NCBI GenBank assembly: GCA_018873225.1
Contig: JAEILZ010000007.1
Coordinates: forward strand, 2,046,001-2,110,000
DNA: 64,000 nt
From: [Phialemoniopsis] sp. UDSM-2020
Lineage: Eukaryota > Ascomycota > Sordariomycetes > Thyridiales > Thyridiaceae
Direction of reading: 5' to 3'
In this document: piece by piece, positions 35,053 to 46,431 of the stretch
Position numbering within the stretch: the stretch's first letter is position 1
Layout: each line of letters starts with the position of its first letter
The notes under the pieces: generated by a model
The model's input: only the letters and a program-made list of their open reading frames with translations
What the model was told of the DNA's origin: nothing
Databases searched by the model: none
Program-made: the position numbers and the translations under genes

Positions 35053-37096
35053 ATGGTGTTGAAAAAGTACGAGCTTGAAGCCAAGTTAAAGGACGAAAAC
35101 CAACTCATCCAGAGCGGCGTGCTTCGAGAAGAGAACCCGCTCGACCTATCGGACGACTTCAAGAAATTTCTAGAGGCATGTCGTCGAGGAGATCTGAAGA
35201 CTTGCCAGGAGTTGCTATCGCTCGGTGTCAACATCAACGGCAAAGACAAGTTTGATTATACCCCGCTCATTGTCGTAAGTAACAGCTCCTCTCTCTTATC
35301 TCAAGGCTAGTGATGAAGCCGACGTTGTGATTTCTGCTTTGCTGAACATGATTCTACAAAATAGGCGAGCTTATGTGGTCATTACGAGCTAGTGCAACTC
35401 CTTTTGGAATCAGGTGCGTTCACACTCATTCCAACTGATCAAAACTTGTGATGCTGATCATGATGAAGGTGCTCTTGCTGAGAGGAATACCTTCCAAGGA
35501 GAAAGGTGTATTTACAACGCTCTCAATGACAAGATACGGAATCTTCTACTTCAGTATGATTATTCCAAGTCGACCGATCCCCTGCAACCATGGTCTTCAC
35601 ACATCACCTCACTTCTTACCCGCACCACCCCTAAAACGTCAGATATTACCCTCACCACGGACACCGGGTCTTTTGAGCTACACAAGTTCTTCTTATCGTC
35701 CCGAACGCCCTACTTCCAGAAGAAGCTTGCAAGCGCCCCAGAAACAGAAACATGGCACCTTTCGCACTCCGTGCCCGTTGAGTCGTTTCAAGCAGTGATG
35801 AAATATCTCTACCTTGCGGACCTCCCCCGAGATTTGGTTGACTCGACCAGCGATGTCACGGAAGAGGATGTCTTCAAAGGGATTGACAAGATAAGCAGGC
35901 AACTGGAGGTTGAGAAGCTGTGGGATGCCTTCTTATCGGGAGATCGCCGTCTGGCTCGACAGCGATTCCAGGATGAGGTACAAAGGGCCCAGTCGCAGGT
36001 CGAAGGGTTCTTCCGCGACAATGTATTGAAGCACCGAATGATTGTCGAGAAGGTCAAGGTTGCCGAGGTGAAATGGCCACACGACAACTCTATTTTCGCG
36101 GACTGCCTCCTCTATGCCGACGAAGAGGACGAGGAGGACGTTATGGAGGAGGAGGAGGGAGACACAAGAAGAAACAGCATACCCGTTGGGCCCGGCGTCG
36201 AAAGTCGCGCCGAAAACGGTGGCGCAAGGCAGAGGCGGTCTGTGATCTATCCCGTACACCGAGCGATGCTGATCCGCAGTCCTTATTTCGAGACGATGTT
36301 CTCGAGTGAATTTCGGGAAGCTCAGCACTCAGAACACCTGCACATAGTCAAGCTCGACTGCTCACCAGAGGTGCTCGAGATTGTGTTGACATTTCTTTAC
36401 ACCGAAAAGGCCGACTGCCCCCTCGAGTTCGGTCTGGAGCTTCTTTACACGGCCGACATGCTTTTCCTGGACAAGCTGAAGAGCAAAGCTGCCCAGACCA
36501 TCAGCACCCTCGGCAGCGGCAATAGCAATGTGCTGGTGGATCGCACACATACCGAGGGGCGAACCGAGACCGAGACAATCAACGTGTACGATGTGATTCA
36601 CGCCGCGTGGGATCTACGAGTACAAAGGCTGGAAGAGTTTGCGGCCCGCTACATCGCTTACCGGCTGGAGGACTACATTGACGATGACGAATTTGCGGAG
36701 CTAATTCGGGAAAGCGCATCACGTCTGCAAAGTCGACAAGAAACCGACACTATTGAGCTTCTTGATGATATTCGATATTATCTATCTGACCGGTTTCGCT
36801 TGCGTTTTGAAGATGCTGGCTTGGATGAGATGTTGGAAGAAGAGGAGGAGATCAGCGCTGAAGCAGTCGAAAAGCTCCTGGCACAGAGGGCACCGAACGG
36901 CCCAGATGGAGTGCCTGAAGCTGCCGTGGAAGAGCCAAAGGTTGCCAAGCCACCGATTGTGGATGGCTTGAATGGTGTTGTGAGAACGTTGGACGGCAAG
37001 ACGGTGGAGGATGAGTTCGAATCGGACGCCATGAACTACGAGATTTTGCTGAGGAAGATTGACATCATGCTAGATCGCCTACAACTTGATGCCTAG
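35053..37096 (+). CDS. Ankyrin and double BTB/POZ domain protein (ABTB1/Btb3-like Cul3 adaptor)
   Basis: Probable substrate adaptor of a Cullin-3 ubiquitin ligase. Exons 35053-35274, 35365-35413 (only 49 nt) and 35469-37096 give 632 residues; junctions read PLIV-ASLCGHYE and LLLESG-ALAERN. Residues about 30-105 hold two ankyrin-like repeats split by both introns. BTB1 lies at about 148-240 (SDITLTTDTGSFELHKFFLS) and BTB2 at about 298-440 (DCLLYADEED, then VHRAMLIRSPYFETMF). BTB2 is interrupted by an acidic and polar insert of about 40 residues. The C-terminal part is helical (BACK-like), with a Glu run near 550. Domain order ankyrin-BTB-BTB matches human ABTB1 and fission-yeast Btb3. The partner and substrates are unknown. 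Confidence 0.85.
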
Positions 37097-37537
37097 ATGT
37101 CAAACAAAGGCTATCGGGTGAAGAACCGATACCACCAATCGACTCGCTTCAAATTGGCTCTTTCCAATATTTGTACAAAGTTCTTCGTGTCTGTTTCTTG
37201 ACTTGTTAATCCACATTAATAGACGAGTCGATGAGAATGGACCCTGGAGACTGTTCGTCATTGATGGACATGGCAGCGCGGGGCAGGTACTTTTGGCGAT
37301 AAGGATTTCTTATCGGCACTCAAAGTGGGAGGTTTTCTCCACAAACTTTTTCCTGGTGAGTGAATCACTTCAGCCAACCCGCGTGAAACCCGATTTCGCA
37401 AGCAGCACGCAAGATTCGTCATTCCTGTATAGTCAATTGTGTGACTTGCACAAAGCCACTGCGATCACCCTTGAAAGCGGCACTTCGACAAACCTGCCCT
37501 CCGTTCTGACATCGACTCAAACAACTTTTGCCCCACC
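37097..37537. promoter_or_regulatory. Upstream region of ADE1 with a short upstream ORF
   Basis: Interval between the BTB gene and ADE1. A 23-codon ATG-initiated frame (37231-37302) ends 235 nt before the ADE1 start; if it lies in the transcript it could act as a uORF. The transcription start is unknown. No separate gene is seen. Confidence 0.4.
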
Positions 37538-38485
37538 ATGGCACCGCAACAGGCTCTCACAACCCTGGAGCTTTCGAGTCTCCGCAAGATTGCCTCTGGC
37601 AAGGTGCGCGACCTGTTCGACGTCGACGACCAGACCGTGCTCTTCGTAGCTACCGACCGAACCTCTGCCTACGATGTCGTTCTCGCCAACGGAGTGCCCG
37701 GCAAGGGTGTCATCCTGAACCTGCTCTCGGCGCACTGGTTCGGCGTGCTCTCCAAGGCCATCCCCGATCTGCGAACCCACCTCGTCTCCCTGTCCCCTCC
37801 TAGCGGCGTCCTCACACAGGAGGAGCAGGCAATTGTCCGCCACCGCAGCATGCGCGTCCGCCGCCTAGAGGTCTTCCCGCTCGAGGCCATCGTCCGAGGC
37901 TATATCGCCGGCTCGGCCTGGAACGAATATCAAAAGAGCGGCACGGCCCACGGCCTGCAACTGCCCGCCGGCCTGCGCCAGTGCGACCGCCTACCGAAGC
38001 CCCTCTACACGCCGTCGACGAAGGCGCCCGCCGGTCAGCACGATGAGAACATCAGCCCCGAAAAGGCTGCCGAGATCGTTGGTGAGAAGTACGCTGCCCG
38101 CATCGAGCAGCTTGCCTTGGCCGTCTACAGCGCTGCGGCCGCGTATGCCGCCGAGCGGGGCATCATCATCGCCGATACCAAGTTTGAGTTTGGCCTCGAC
38201 AAGGACACGGATGAGGTGGTGCTGATTGACGAGGTGCTGACGCCCGACTCGTCGCGGTTCTGGCCGGCCGATAAGTACGAGCCTAGTCGCGATCAGGAGA
38301 GCTTCGACAAGCAGTTCATCCGCAACTGGCTGACGCGGGAAGGCCTGAAGGGCAAGGAAGGAGTAGCCATGCCGGACGAGATTAGCACGGCCACCTCGGA
38401 ACGATACCGGGAGGTGTTCAAGCTGCTGACGGGCAAGACTGTCGAGGAGACCATCCAGGAGAGGGAAGCCGGCGGAGAGGCGTGA
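37538..38485 (+). CDS. ADE1: Phosphoribosylaminoimidazole-succinocarboxamide (SAICAR) synthase
   Basis: Cytosolic enzyme of de novo purine synthesis that joins CAIR with aspartate using ATP to give SAICAR. Intronless, 315 residues, the usual length for the fungal monofunctional enzyme. The start sits in a strong context, CCACCATGG. Visible family motifs are SGKVRDLFDVDD near residue 20, TDRTSAYDVV near 45, GKGVILN near 60, EAIVRGYIAGSAW near 115, DTKFEFG near 215 and DEVLTPDSSRFWP near 235. The active-site signatures appear intact. It is tandem with the BTB gene 441 bp upstream, with no sign of functional linkage. In yeast the orthologue is under adenine control by Bas1/Bas2; no such site was identified here. 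Confidence 0.96.
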   Translation: MAPQQALTTLELSSLRKIASGKVRDLFDVDDQTVLFVATDRTSAYDVVLANGVPGKGVILNLLSAHWFGVLSKAIPDLRTHLVSLSPPSGVLTQEEQAIVRHRSMRVRRLEVFPLEAIVRGYIAGSAWNEYQKSGTAHGLQLPAGLRQCDRLPKPLYTPSTKAPAGQHDENISPEKAAEIVGEKYAARIEQLALAVYSAAAAYAAERGIIIADTKFEFGLDKDTDEVVLIDEVLTPDSSRFWPADKYEPSRDQESFDKQFIRNWLTREGLKGKEGVAMPDEISTATSERYREVFKLLTGKTVEETIQEREAGGEA

Positions 38486-39897
38486 AAAGGGTTGTTAGAG
38501 GCAACATCCGAGTCCAAGATCCGATATTGGTTTAAGGTAGAAATAGATGCGAGCGCATTGTTTCGATTGACATGTTTTCATGCACCAGCGAGCTCACTTG
38601 ACAGGTCAGACGTGCAGGGGCAAGGATATTATTGCATGGGTCTTTGCGACGCCCCATTTGTTCTTTTCTCAATACGGAGCTTAATTCTCCCAGTAGGCAT
38701 CATGTCCATATCACAATCAATGTACTTAAGTGATGTAACGGGTAGTCAGCAGTAGGTAGGTCTGCACTCACAGAACGTAGAGAGCAATGTCTCAAACGGA
38801 CGAAATACGTATGTAGTACCTACAGGCAAATCAAGTCAAGTGAAAGCGTGGTTCCACGCGCTTTGGTAACCGGTTCGCCCGTGCTTACGGGGACCTGTAC
38901 CGTACCACATGGATCAATGCATGGATATTCTGAGATTAAATTACCATGTGGCTCTTAAAGTACCTAGTGCCAAGAATTGGTGCAAACCAGGTTCATGGAC
39001 CATCGGATTGATCGCAACCCAGGTCATGGTTTGAATGGGCGGCGCGACCGTTGACAACGGGCGCAATTCAAGCGCTACGGAGTACTTCGCACTTCGATGT
39101 TTGCATTTGCATGTAAAGTGATGGATTTCTTGTCTCCCTACCAAGCCCCATTAAACAAAACGTCTTTTCTCTCAACGCTTCCATTCCTCGTATCGTGGCT
39201 TGGGACAAGAGCCGCTAGAGGGTTAAGGAGAGACAGTCGAACCCCGCCCGAAACCGCCCAAAACCACAAAGCCAGCCGCAAATAGTAAGCTATTAAACCA
39301 CATGGGGAATGGCTAGCTCAGCTGGGTCGGGTCAGCCGCAGGGGATCGACTGCCAAGAAATTACCAATGGTTCTGTGCAGAAGAGCAAACAGAGCATCAA
39401 TTAGCCTTTGATGGTTCGGTCTGCTTTGGTCTGATTTGGGTTGGCTGCAGGTCAGAGGGCCTCATCGTCTCCCGAGTACGCGCGGCGTCCTTAGCTATTA
39501 CACTTTTGCCTTCTTTGTCTTTCACAGTCTGCAGTTGGTCGGCGTTAAATCTGCTCGTCATGGAAGTACACTTTAGGTCTGATTCTTTCTGCTTGCACCG
39601 CCGTCAACGTTGACTGGCTTGTCCTCACCGACTGCCAAGAGCTCTGCGGAGCTGCCATGCCTCTCGGCACTGAAGGACTGAAGCTGTGATCCACTCCTTC
39701 CAGCGCTGAGGGTTTATTCCCCATAAATCCGGGTGTAGCGGGCAAGCACAATTCGGGGGCCGACGCGATATCCATACCTAGGTAGTTAGGCAAGGTAGGG
39801 CATTTCAGCTTAAGAGATCCTCCAGTCCCCCGGTCGTGGTGGTCTGGATCCTGATTCTTTTGTTTGCCCCCGGCCTCTTTGCGCATCTTCTGTCACC
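38486..39897. other. 1.4-kb intergenic region
   Basis: Downstream flank of ADE1 and promoter of the aspartyl protease gene. It contains one TACGGAGTA (39076) closely followed by ACTTCG repeats, and a CCTAGGTA palindromic element at 39777. No gene or RNA was recognised. Confidence 0.5.
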
Positions 39898-41503
39898 ATG
39901 AAGATCGCATCAATACCGCTGCTCGCCTCCGTGGCGGCGGCCGAGGTCTTACAATTGGGTCTCAGCAAGATAGCGCCGAACCACCATAGCTCCCGGCTTG
40001 CGCGGCGGGCGACATACATCGAGAACCTCGCCAATAACATCACCGGCGGCGGTTACTATGCTGATGTCGCCGTCGGCAGCCCGCCCCAGCCGCAGCGCAT
40101 GGTCTTGGACACCGGCAGCAGCGATATCTGGGTGGTCGCGTACAATGCCGACCTCTGCACGAGCGCCAGAATGCAGGAGTATTACGGTGACACCTGCAGC
40201 GACGTCTGTGAGTCTTATGATACGGCACATGCCCCAGCGCGATGTCTCAGAAGCTGACCTTCACGCGATGCCGGCTGTAGTCACGCCGAGTAAGAGTTCT
40301 TCGTATGAGTTGGTAGACCGACGGGCTTTTAGTATCAAGTACCTCGACGGCACCGCGTCTACGGGCGACTACATCTCCGACGACTTCAGCATCGCCAACA
40401 TGACAATCCAGTCGCTACAGATGGGCTATGCCACAAAGGTGGTGCGCGGCACGGGTATCCTGGGCATCGGCTTTAGCAATCATGTCGCCGCAGCGACTCC
40501 CTACCCCAATATCATGGATGAGCTGGTGAAGCAGCAAATCATTCCCACCAAGGCTTATAGCTTGTATCTCAATGATCGCCGATCCCCGGAAGGCACCATT
40601 CTCTTTGGAGGTATCGACACCGAGAAGTTTATTGGCAAGCTCGAGGTCTTGCCCATCATCAAGGATATCAGCACCGGTACGATCAGTAGCTTCACAGTCG
40701 ATCTGGACAGCATCGCCATCACATACCCCAATGGTTCAAAGGCCGACGTCGAGCTGCCAGCAGACGAGATGCCAACTCTGCTTGACTCCGGCACCACCTT
40801 GTCTTACTTTCCCGAAGCCATGGCCGAGGACCTTTTCAGAGACCTGGGTGCCGTCACCGACTTCAAGACTACGGGTCTGACCTTTATTCCCTGCGACTAC
40901 CTGGGCGCCAACACCAAGTCCAAATCAGACCCGACGACCCTAACGATCTCATTCACCTTTGGCAATGCCACCATCCACGTCCCTGTTCAAGAGATGGTCC
41001 TGGACGTGTTTGCCGACTACGACGGACCCATGCCCGTCAAGCTCCCCTTTGACGATGCGTGCCTCTTTGGCATTCAGTCGCTGGGTGGCTTCTCCAGCCA
41101 GTCCAACTCAATCGCTAGCGCCGATTTCTTGCTGCTCGGCGACACCTTCTTGCGGAGCGCCTACGTCGTTTACGACCTTACGCACCAGCAGATCGGCATG
41201 GCACAGGCCAACCTCAACTCGACCGAGTCGCACATTGTCGAGTTCAAGGCCGAGGACAAGAGCATCCCAAGCCTCACGGGTGTAGCCTCGCAACAAGCCT
41301 CGCCAACGGCTACGCAGGCTGGAGGCTCAAGCACCTCCGGCAACGACGGAAAGGGCGGTGTTGTCACTGTCACAGCCTCGCCCTCGCCATCGCCATCCAA
41401 CGTCGCAGGCCGCTCTGGCCACGCGCCTGGGAGCGACAGCCTCGTCATCATGGCAGTCGCTGGCACGTTTGCCATGCTAGGCGGGGCACTGATGGTGCTA
41501 TAA
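39898..41503 (+). CDS. GPI-anchored aspartyl protease (yapsin/OpsB-like)
   Basis: Cell-surface pepsin-family (A1) endopeptidase, in yapsins specific for basic residues and acting in wall remodelling. Exons 39898-40207 and 40281-41503 with a 73-nt intron (donor GTGAGT, acceptor TAG) give 510 residues; the junction reads CSDV-FTPSKSSSYEL. Residues 1-15 are a signal peptide. A short propeptide ends near the ARR site at 35-37, a likely kexin cut. The two catalytic Asp are Asp71 (DTGSSDIW) and Asp272 (DSGTTLSYF). LFGGIDTEKF is the usual A1 motif. The tail is Ser/Thr/Gly-rich and ends in a hydrophobic stretch (SLVIMAVAGTFAMLGGAL...) without a cytoplasmic part, which fits a GPI signal. It converges on the LYC1-like gene. 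Confidence 0.92.
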
Positions 41504-41853
41504 GCTTCCATCGCTATTTTCGCGTTTCATCCGTATATACACGGCGTACGGCACATACATGCATCAATGCGGTTTCTTGTATATTTTCCGAAGTACTCGA
41601 CAGAGCGACTTCGGTTTCACATAATCTTATCCAGGCATTCGGGGTTGTACCTCGCGGTTCACGGGATCCCATGCCACCTGTCGGAAGCGGCTTGTTTTGG
41701 TCATATAGCGCTTTGGATATCCGAACATACCATGTAACACGTACAAAAATAGAGCTTTGTCGGCGTACCCATGAAGTGGACAGTCGCCGATAATAATACA
41801 AACCAGCGCAATTCTCCAAACTTGAAAAACAATGCCTTGCTTGCTAAACTTGC
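41504..41853. other. Convergent 3' intergenic region
   Basis: Interval of 350 bp between the 3' ends of the protease gene (+) and the LYC1-like gene (-); presumably 3' UTRs. Nothing else was seen. Confidence 0.5.
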
Positions 41854-42972
41854 TCAACACCAGCTGTAGTAATAGTTATCTTCCCACACCGTCGAGGTCG
41901 TCTCCTTGCCTCCCTTCCAACGGAAAGATGGGATCGACCCATCCAGCCTCTCGTCAAAGGTCACCTTCACTGACCCTTCTAGAGCATTGCCTACACCCTT
42001 CGTGCCCAGTGTCGTCCCTTCATCTGGGTTCCATACCAGCACCTTGTGCAGGTCCCACTCGGACGCCTCGGCGAGAGCCGCCTGCAGCAGCACCGTAATG
42101 TCCTCGGCGCGCCGCTCCTCCGACTCCGGGCTCGTCGTGACGATGCGCTGGATCTTGAACTTTTTCTCCCTAAAGTCGTGGTCCCAGATGATCCAGCTCT
42201 TGCCGTCCTCGGTGATGGCGCCGCGCCGCTCAATCTCCCGCGAGAACATGATCTGCGCCATGAACTCTTCCCGCGCGAAGTGCCACGATATCTGGTCCCA
42301 CGTCGGCGAGAAGGCCATGTGCGTCTTGCCGTCGTCGGGCAGGCTCGCCAGGCGCTCCTTGAGGTCCGCGACGTCGCGCTCGCACAGCGCGGGCAGCTCG
42401 TCCTTGGTCAGGTAGCGCGTCTTCTTAGACGACGGGGCGGCGGCGTTGCGCACGGCCTCCTCGCCGCCAGGCAGGATCTCGAGCGTCGCCTGCTCCGAGG
42501 GGAAGACGTCCCAGCCGAGCTGCGCGTAGTACACCTTGCCGATGTCGCTGTAGAGCGCGCTGCCCTCGGAGTCGACGTCCATGGCCTCCTGCAGGCGGCG
42601 CAGCATGAGGCTCGCCATGCCCAGGCGCCGGTACTCCGGGTTGGTGTAGACGCTGGCGATGGCGTAGGACGGCACCTGGTAGACCTCCCCCGGCAGGTGG
42701 GCGCGGCGCACGAGCAGCGTCTTGCGCGTCGACTCGCAACCCGCTACGATCTCGTCGGGCCGGCCCTGCGGGTGGACGACCCAGTAGCGGCAGCCGCCGG
42801 CCGCGGCGAGGGCCTGCTGCGACAGGTGGGCCTCGCGGTCGACGTAGTCGGCGATGGACATGGGCTTGGCCCATGAGGCGCCGTTGAGCTCCCATGCCAG
42901 CCGTTGCTGCTTGGGCGTCGCCTCGGCGAAGACGATGTCCGTGGGTGTGATAGAGGGGTGCCGCTCCGCCAT
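41854..42972 (-). CDS. GNAT acetyltransferase, LYC1-like
   Basis: Single exon, 372 residues. The open frame extends to 43344, but the segment before the ATG at 42972 is compositionally different (Ile/Ser/His-rich), so MAERHPSITP is taken as the start. The N-terminal part shows a GNAT fold: the beta strand PSYAIASVYTNPEYRRLGMASLML carries the acetyl-CoA pyrophosphate-binding R/Q-x-x-G-x-A/G pattern (RRLGMA, about residues 104-109). The rest matches the C-terminal region of the Yarrowia LYC1 lysine acetyltransferase family (LGWDVFPSEQATLEI, WDQISWHFAREEFMA, DFREKKFKIQRIV). LYC1 N6-acetylates lysine during its catabolism; other fungal members are uncharacterised, so the substrate is inferred. 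Strong GC bias produces a long antisense frame that is only a shadow. Confidence 0.8.
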   Translation of the reverse strand: MAERHPSITPTDIVFAEATPKQQRLAWELNGASWAKPMSIADYVDREAHLSQQALAAAGGCRYWVVHPQGRPDEIVAGCESTRKTLLVRRAHLPGEVYQVPSYAIASVYTNPEYRRLGMASLMLRRLQEAMDVDSEGSALYSDIGKVYYAQLGWDVFPSEQATLEILPGGEEAVRNAAAPSSKKTRYLTKDELPALCERDVADLKERLASLPDDGKTHMAFSPTWDQISWHFAREEFMAQIMFSREIERRGAITEDGKSWIIWDHDFREKKFKIQRIVTTSPESEERRAEDITVLLQAALAEASEWDLHKVLVWNPDEGTTLGTKGVGNALEGSVKVTFDERLDGSIPSFRWKGGKETTSTVWEDNYYYSWC

Positions 42973-43953
42973 GGTGCCTGAGTTCTCTAGGGAGCTGATG
43001 TGTATGAAGGAGGCACTCTTGACGCGGACAACTGTTTGAGGGATCTTGTCAAACCCTGAGGTCGAGATAGTGTGGCAGATGTACGACAGAAGGTGAAAGT
43101 AGCTTATTGAGCGGATATAAGTAACACTGGCTCTCAGCTCAGCAACACGATGTTGCGAGACTCGTTGAATGTGTACCAATGGAAAGAAGAGAGAAGTGGC
43201 AGACCGCAAGGCAGGATCAAGAAATTTTATCTCTATTGAAAAAATATTGCATCTATGGTTGCATGAAGGTCGAACATCGGCATGTGGCCTCGTAACCAGC
43301 GAGGCGGCTTTGGTGGGGTTGGGCTGGCAGGAAACCTGAATCACCGACGATAGCGATTGTTAGTGCTTGCATGACGTAGGCATAGACGTTCCTATCAGCA
43401 CCGATCTCAGTGCCGGCCTCGCCGGGCTGAAGATGGGACACCAAATGAGTAGCGCCCAAAGCGCACATCCATCCTTTGGCGCTGCTTTTCTCAGCTGAAT
43501 GCACGATGCTGGTTCGAGACCTTGCCCCGGGCCTGCAACCCCCTCTTCTGCCAACTCCGCCTCGCTCTCGGGATGCGTGGCAGACACTCGGCTTCCCGCT
43601 GCCATCGAGACCATGTTGTTGCCCCTCTAAGGTTGCCTGCTTGTTCAATTTTGTAATTTACAGACATTGAGTCTTCTGTTGATTGTGGATATTCTTCATC
43701 ATTGAGGTTCATAAGGTATCACTAACATAAAATAACAAAGCCTACAAAGTTGACGAAAGATAAACAGGACACCTCTGCCAGGTGTTGGCCTGTTCAAATG
43801 TAGGCAATAGGATCATCCCTCGTTCAAAAGTCAATGCCTCCGTACATCTCGGCATAGATCATCTCAAGGGGCGAGACAGGATTCAAATAATCGTGTCATG
43901 CCCTTTATCGAACAAACGCCAACTCCGAGCCCTGACCACGCTCCGGATGGGCC
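42973..43953. other. Intergenic region between LYC1-like and DUF7708 genes
   Basis: Promoter and 5' UTR of the LYC1-like gene (its frame is open upstream to 43344 but not convincing as protein) and the 3' flank of the DUF7708-type gene. No other gene is seen. Confidence 0.45.
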
Positions 43954-46431
43954 TTATGCCAGTGTGCTCGCTTTGATAGCATCAATGACGTCTGAAAATC
44001 CAACTTCGATGGAGGCCACGATGCCATCGACAATCGGATCTCGCTGGTCCAGAAATGTCCTCTTCCATCGTCCATTCCAGCCAAATTGTTTCTTCTGCAG
44101 GTCCTGCACAAAGCTCCTCGCCTCGCGCTCGGTCTCGGGCGGATCTTCCAGGTATGCTTCCAGAGTCTGACCGATCAATTCCTTGATAGATGCGCTGAAC
44201 ATCTTGAAGGTACCGGGCCGGATGGCTTCTTGAATGTGGTCCCACATCTCATCTCGTTGTGAATTTTGCAATGGCTCAGACCTTCCCATGCGAAGAGCAT
44301 TTGTTATCTTCTTCTGCTCTTCGACCGTAAGTTTGGCTGCAATGCATTGCTTCGCCTTCTGTTCCATTCGCCCCTTCACATCATCCGGAATGTGAATTTC
44401 GATGAGATTCAGGTGCCGTTGAATTTGCTCCCGCATGTTATTAAACGCCCTCTTGTTCTTCACCCACTTTGAGATGCTGGAGTTCCAAAGACTTGCGTCC
44501 TCTTCCTCGCAGTCTTCTTTGCCCGCAATTAGAACTTCGGCGCAACTCCTGATCTCATCCGCAACTTGGTTGGCCGCAATTCCGATGACTGCATATCTGA
44601 CCTCACGCCAAAGTGCCTCCCAGAGAACGAGCTGAACGGTCTCGGACAACTGGTCGTGGACCTCAAGCTCGAGAAGTACGACATGGTGCAGAGCATCTGA
44701 AGTAGTCAGTGAGGGGTGAACGTCGTATTTCTCGTCAATGTCGACGCAATCATCCGTTTTTGCGAAGTTCTCATCCCACGGATGGATGAGAACGACATTG
44801 ATGGGCGGGCCATCCCATTTCTGGCACAGGTCTACGAAACGCTGTACAATGTCAAATTCCTCGGTGCCAACTGACCCGATCGATATGTACACCATGAGGC
44901 CGCCCATGGACCGTACAAGGTGCAAAAATAAAGACCAGAGTTTGGGTAACGAGGCATTGGCGGCTGCAAAAGACTTCATGGTAAGTCCTGCCGATGATAG
45001 GGCTTGTGGCCTTTGTTGCAACATCTGGAAGAGTATGGAGGCGATGGCAGACTGTGCTGTCATCCCGCGAGCCCACAATAAGAATGTTGACACGACATGC
45101 GGGCTCTCTGCTCTTGCTTGCGCAACCCATTGCAAACATGTAGCGGCATCAGGTGCATCGCATTCGGCCTGCACGATAGTCGTCTCGTGGGAGAATCTTG
45201 AAGGCACATACTGCTGCTCGATACTGAGCCAATATGCCCAGGCCGGGGAGGAGGTGAGCTTGAAGGTCGTAGCCAGTTCCTCATGGTAGTTGGCCTCAAT
45301 TTCAAACCCGTGAAACAAGGTCTTCTTGATCTCGAGGAAGAGCGGAGTGACTTGGCCTTCGTGGATGTCCTTGAGGGCGGTTTCAAAGTCTGCAGTAGTT
45401 TAGTCAGACAGGAGTCCTTTAGAACCTAATAGACTCATCAACTCACGGTTTCGGCGTAAGTAAGAATCAACCCGATGTTTTGCCATGCTCTTGTGCTGTA
45501 CTAGTTGCATTACCAGGGCGCCTGCTCTGGCATCGTCCTCAATGCACTGCTGTAACCTTCGTATCCTCTCAACCAACCTGCCGAACTGTAGACTGAAAGG
45601 TTTCGAGAAAGCAGTGAAGTACTTCCCTGCGCCAGTGATTAGGAACCTTGCCACGGTGGATCCAAACAACACCACATACTCAGCGTTTTCTTTGACAGAT
45701 ATACCAGAACCTCCTCGAGGAATTCGACTATGGCGGCATAGAGCTCAGAAACCAACTCGAGCATCCGGCCAGTTGGAAAAACATGTCGATAAAGTTCAAT
45801 TCGTGCCAAGTTCATTCCGATCTCCACGATCATGTCCGTGAACCGAAACAGCATTTCATGGTGACTCTTAGATGCTATCAAGCCCACCTTCAACCCTCCC
45901 CATATGAGAGTCGTGTAAAAGCTTCCACTTTGGCTGAGCACATCGAAGACTCCGGCGTAATGGTCGATGACTTCGACGAATTTCGATAGTTTGCGTTTGT
46001 CGAGGACATTGAGTTGCTCCCTCTGAACCGCGAGCGCAGTTCTGTGAAGTTCGGCAACTGTTGACGACGGAGATAGGATGCTGTCTACTTCTTCTTTCTT
46101 TAGAGTTTGTTTCAGCTTCGCAACTGTGTCGTTGTAAGCCCCGACGGCGGCTCTGGTGTTGGGGATGTGGAGTTAGTGTCTGATGCCAAGACTCAACCAT
46201 GTATGAGCTTCAAAGGCTATTTGTAACCTACTTGATATACTTATCAGACTTCTCCTTCTCGGACTCCAGAGCTGGCTCGGAGAACCTTCGCACGATCTCT
46301 TCCCTTGCGTTCCAACTATTCGTGCGCGATCCTATAGTTGTTGTTGGTGAGTCCGGGTAGGGGAACGGTGTGCGCCAGACGAGGGCGCCGCCGCCGCTCG
46401 AAGATGACGGCGTGATGAGTGTTTGCACCAT
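43954..46431 (-). CDS. DUF7708-type STAND-like protein lacking a P-loop
   Basis: Fungal NLR-like protein of unknown role. Exons 46431-46232, 46152-45680, 45626-45447 and 45389-43954 (introns 79, 53 and 57 nt) give 762 residues. Each join restores frame: DKYI-KAAVGAYN, KKTL-RKYFTAFSK, LRRN-HFETALKD. Residues about 100-280 are helical and fit the N-terminal domain class (DUF7708) found ahead of NACHT domains in fungal STAND proteins: FYTTLIWGGLKVGLIAS, then RRLQQCIEDDA. The region from about 330 to 480 looks like a decayed NTPase: no GxxxxGK(S/T) is present and the expected Walker B position reads GGLMVYISIGSVGTEE. The C-terminal 250 residues are helical without visible ankyrin, TPR or WD repeats. 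A role in non-self recognition or signalling is inferred from the family only. Confidence 0.72.

Noticed and set aside
37203..37649. 148-codon frame overlapping the ADE1 start
   Set aside because: Starts with TTG, is out of frame with ADE1 and has no domain.
42046..42876. 276-codon plus-strand frame over the LYC1-like gene
   Set aside because: Shadow frame created by third-position GC bias; Arg/Val/Leu-rich and without motifs.
43505..43525. B-box-like GGTTCGAGACC
   Set aside because: No A-box or foldable tRNA upstream on either strand.
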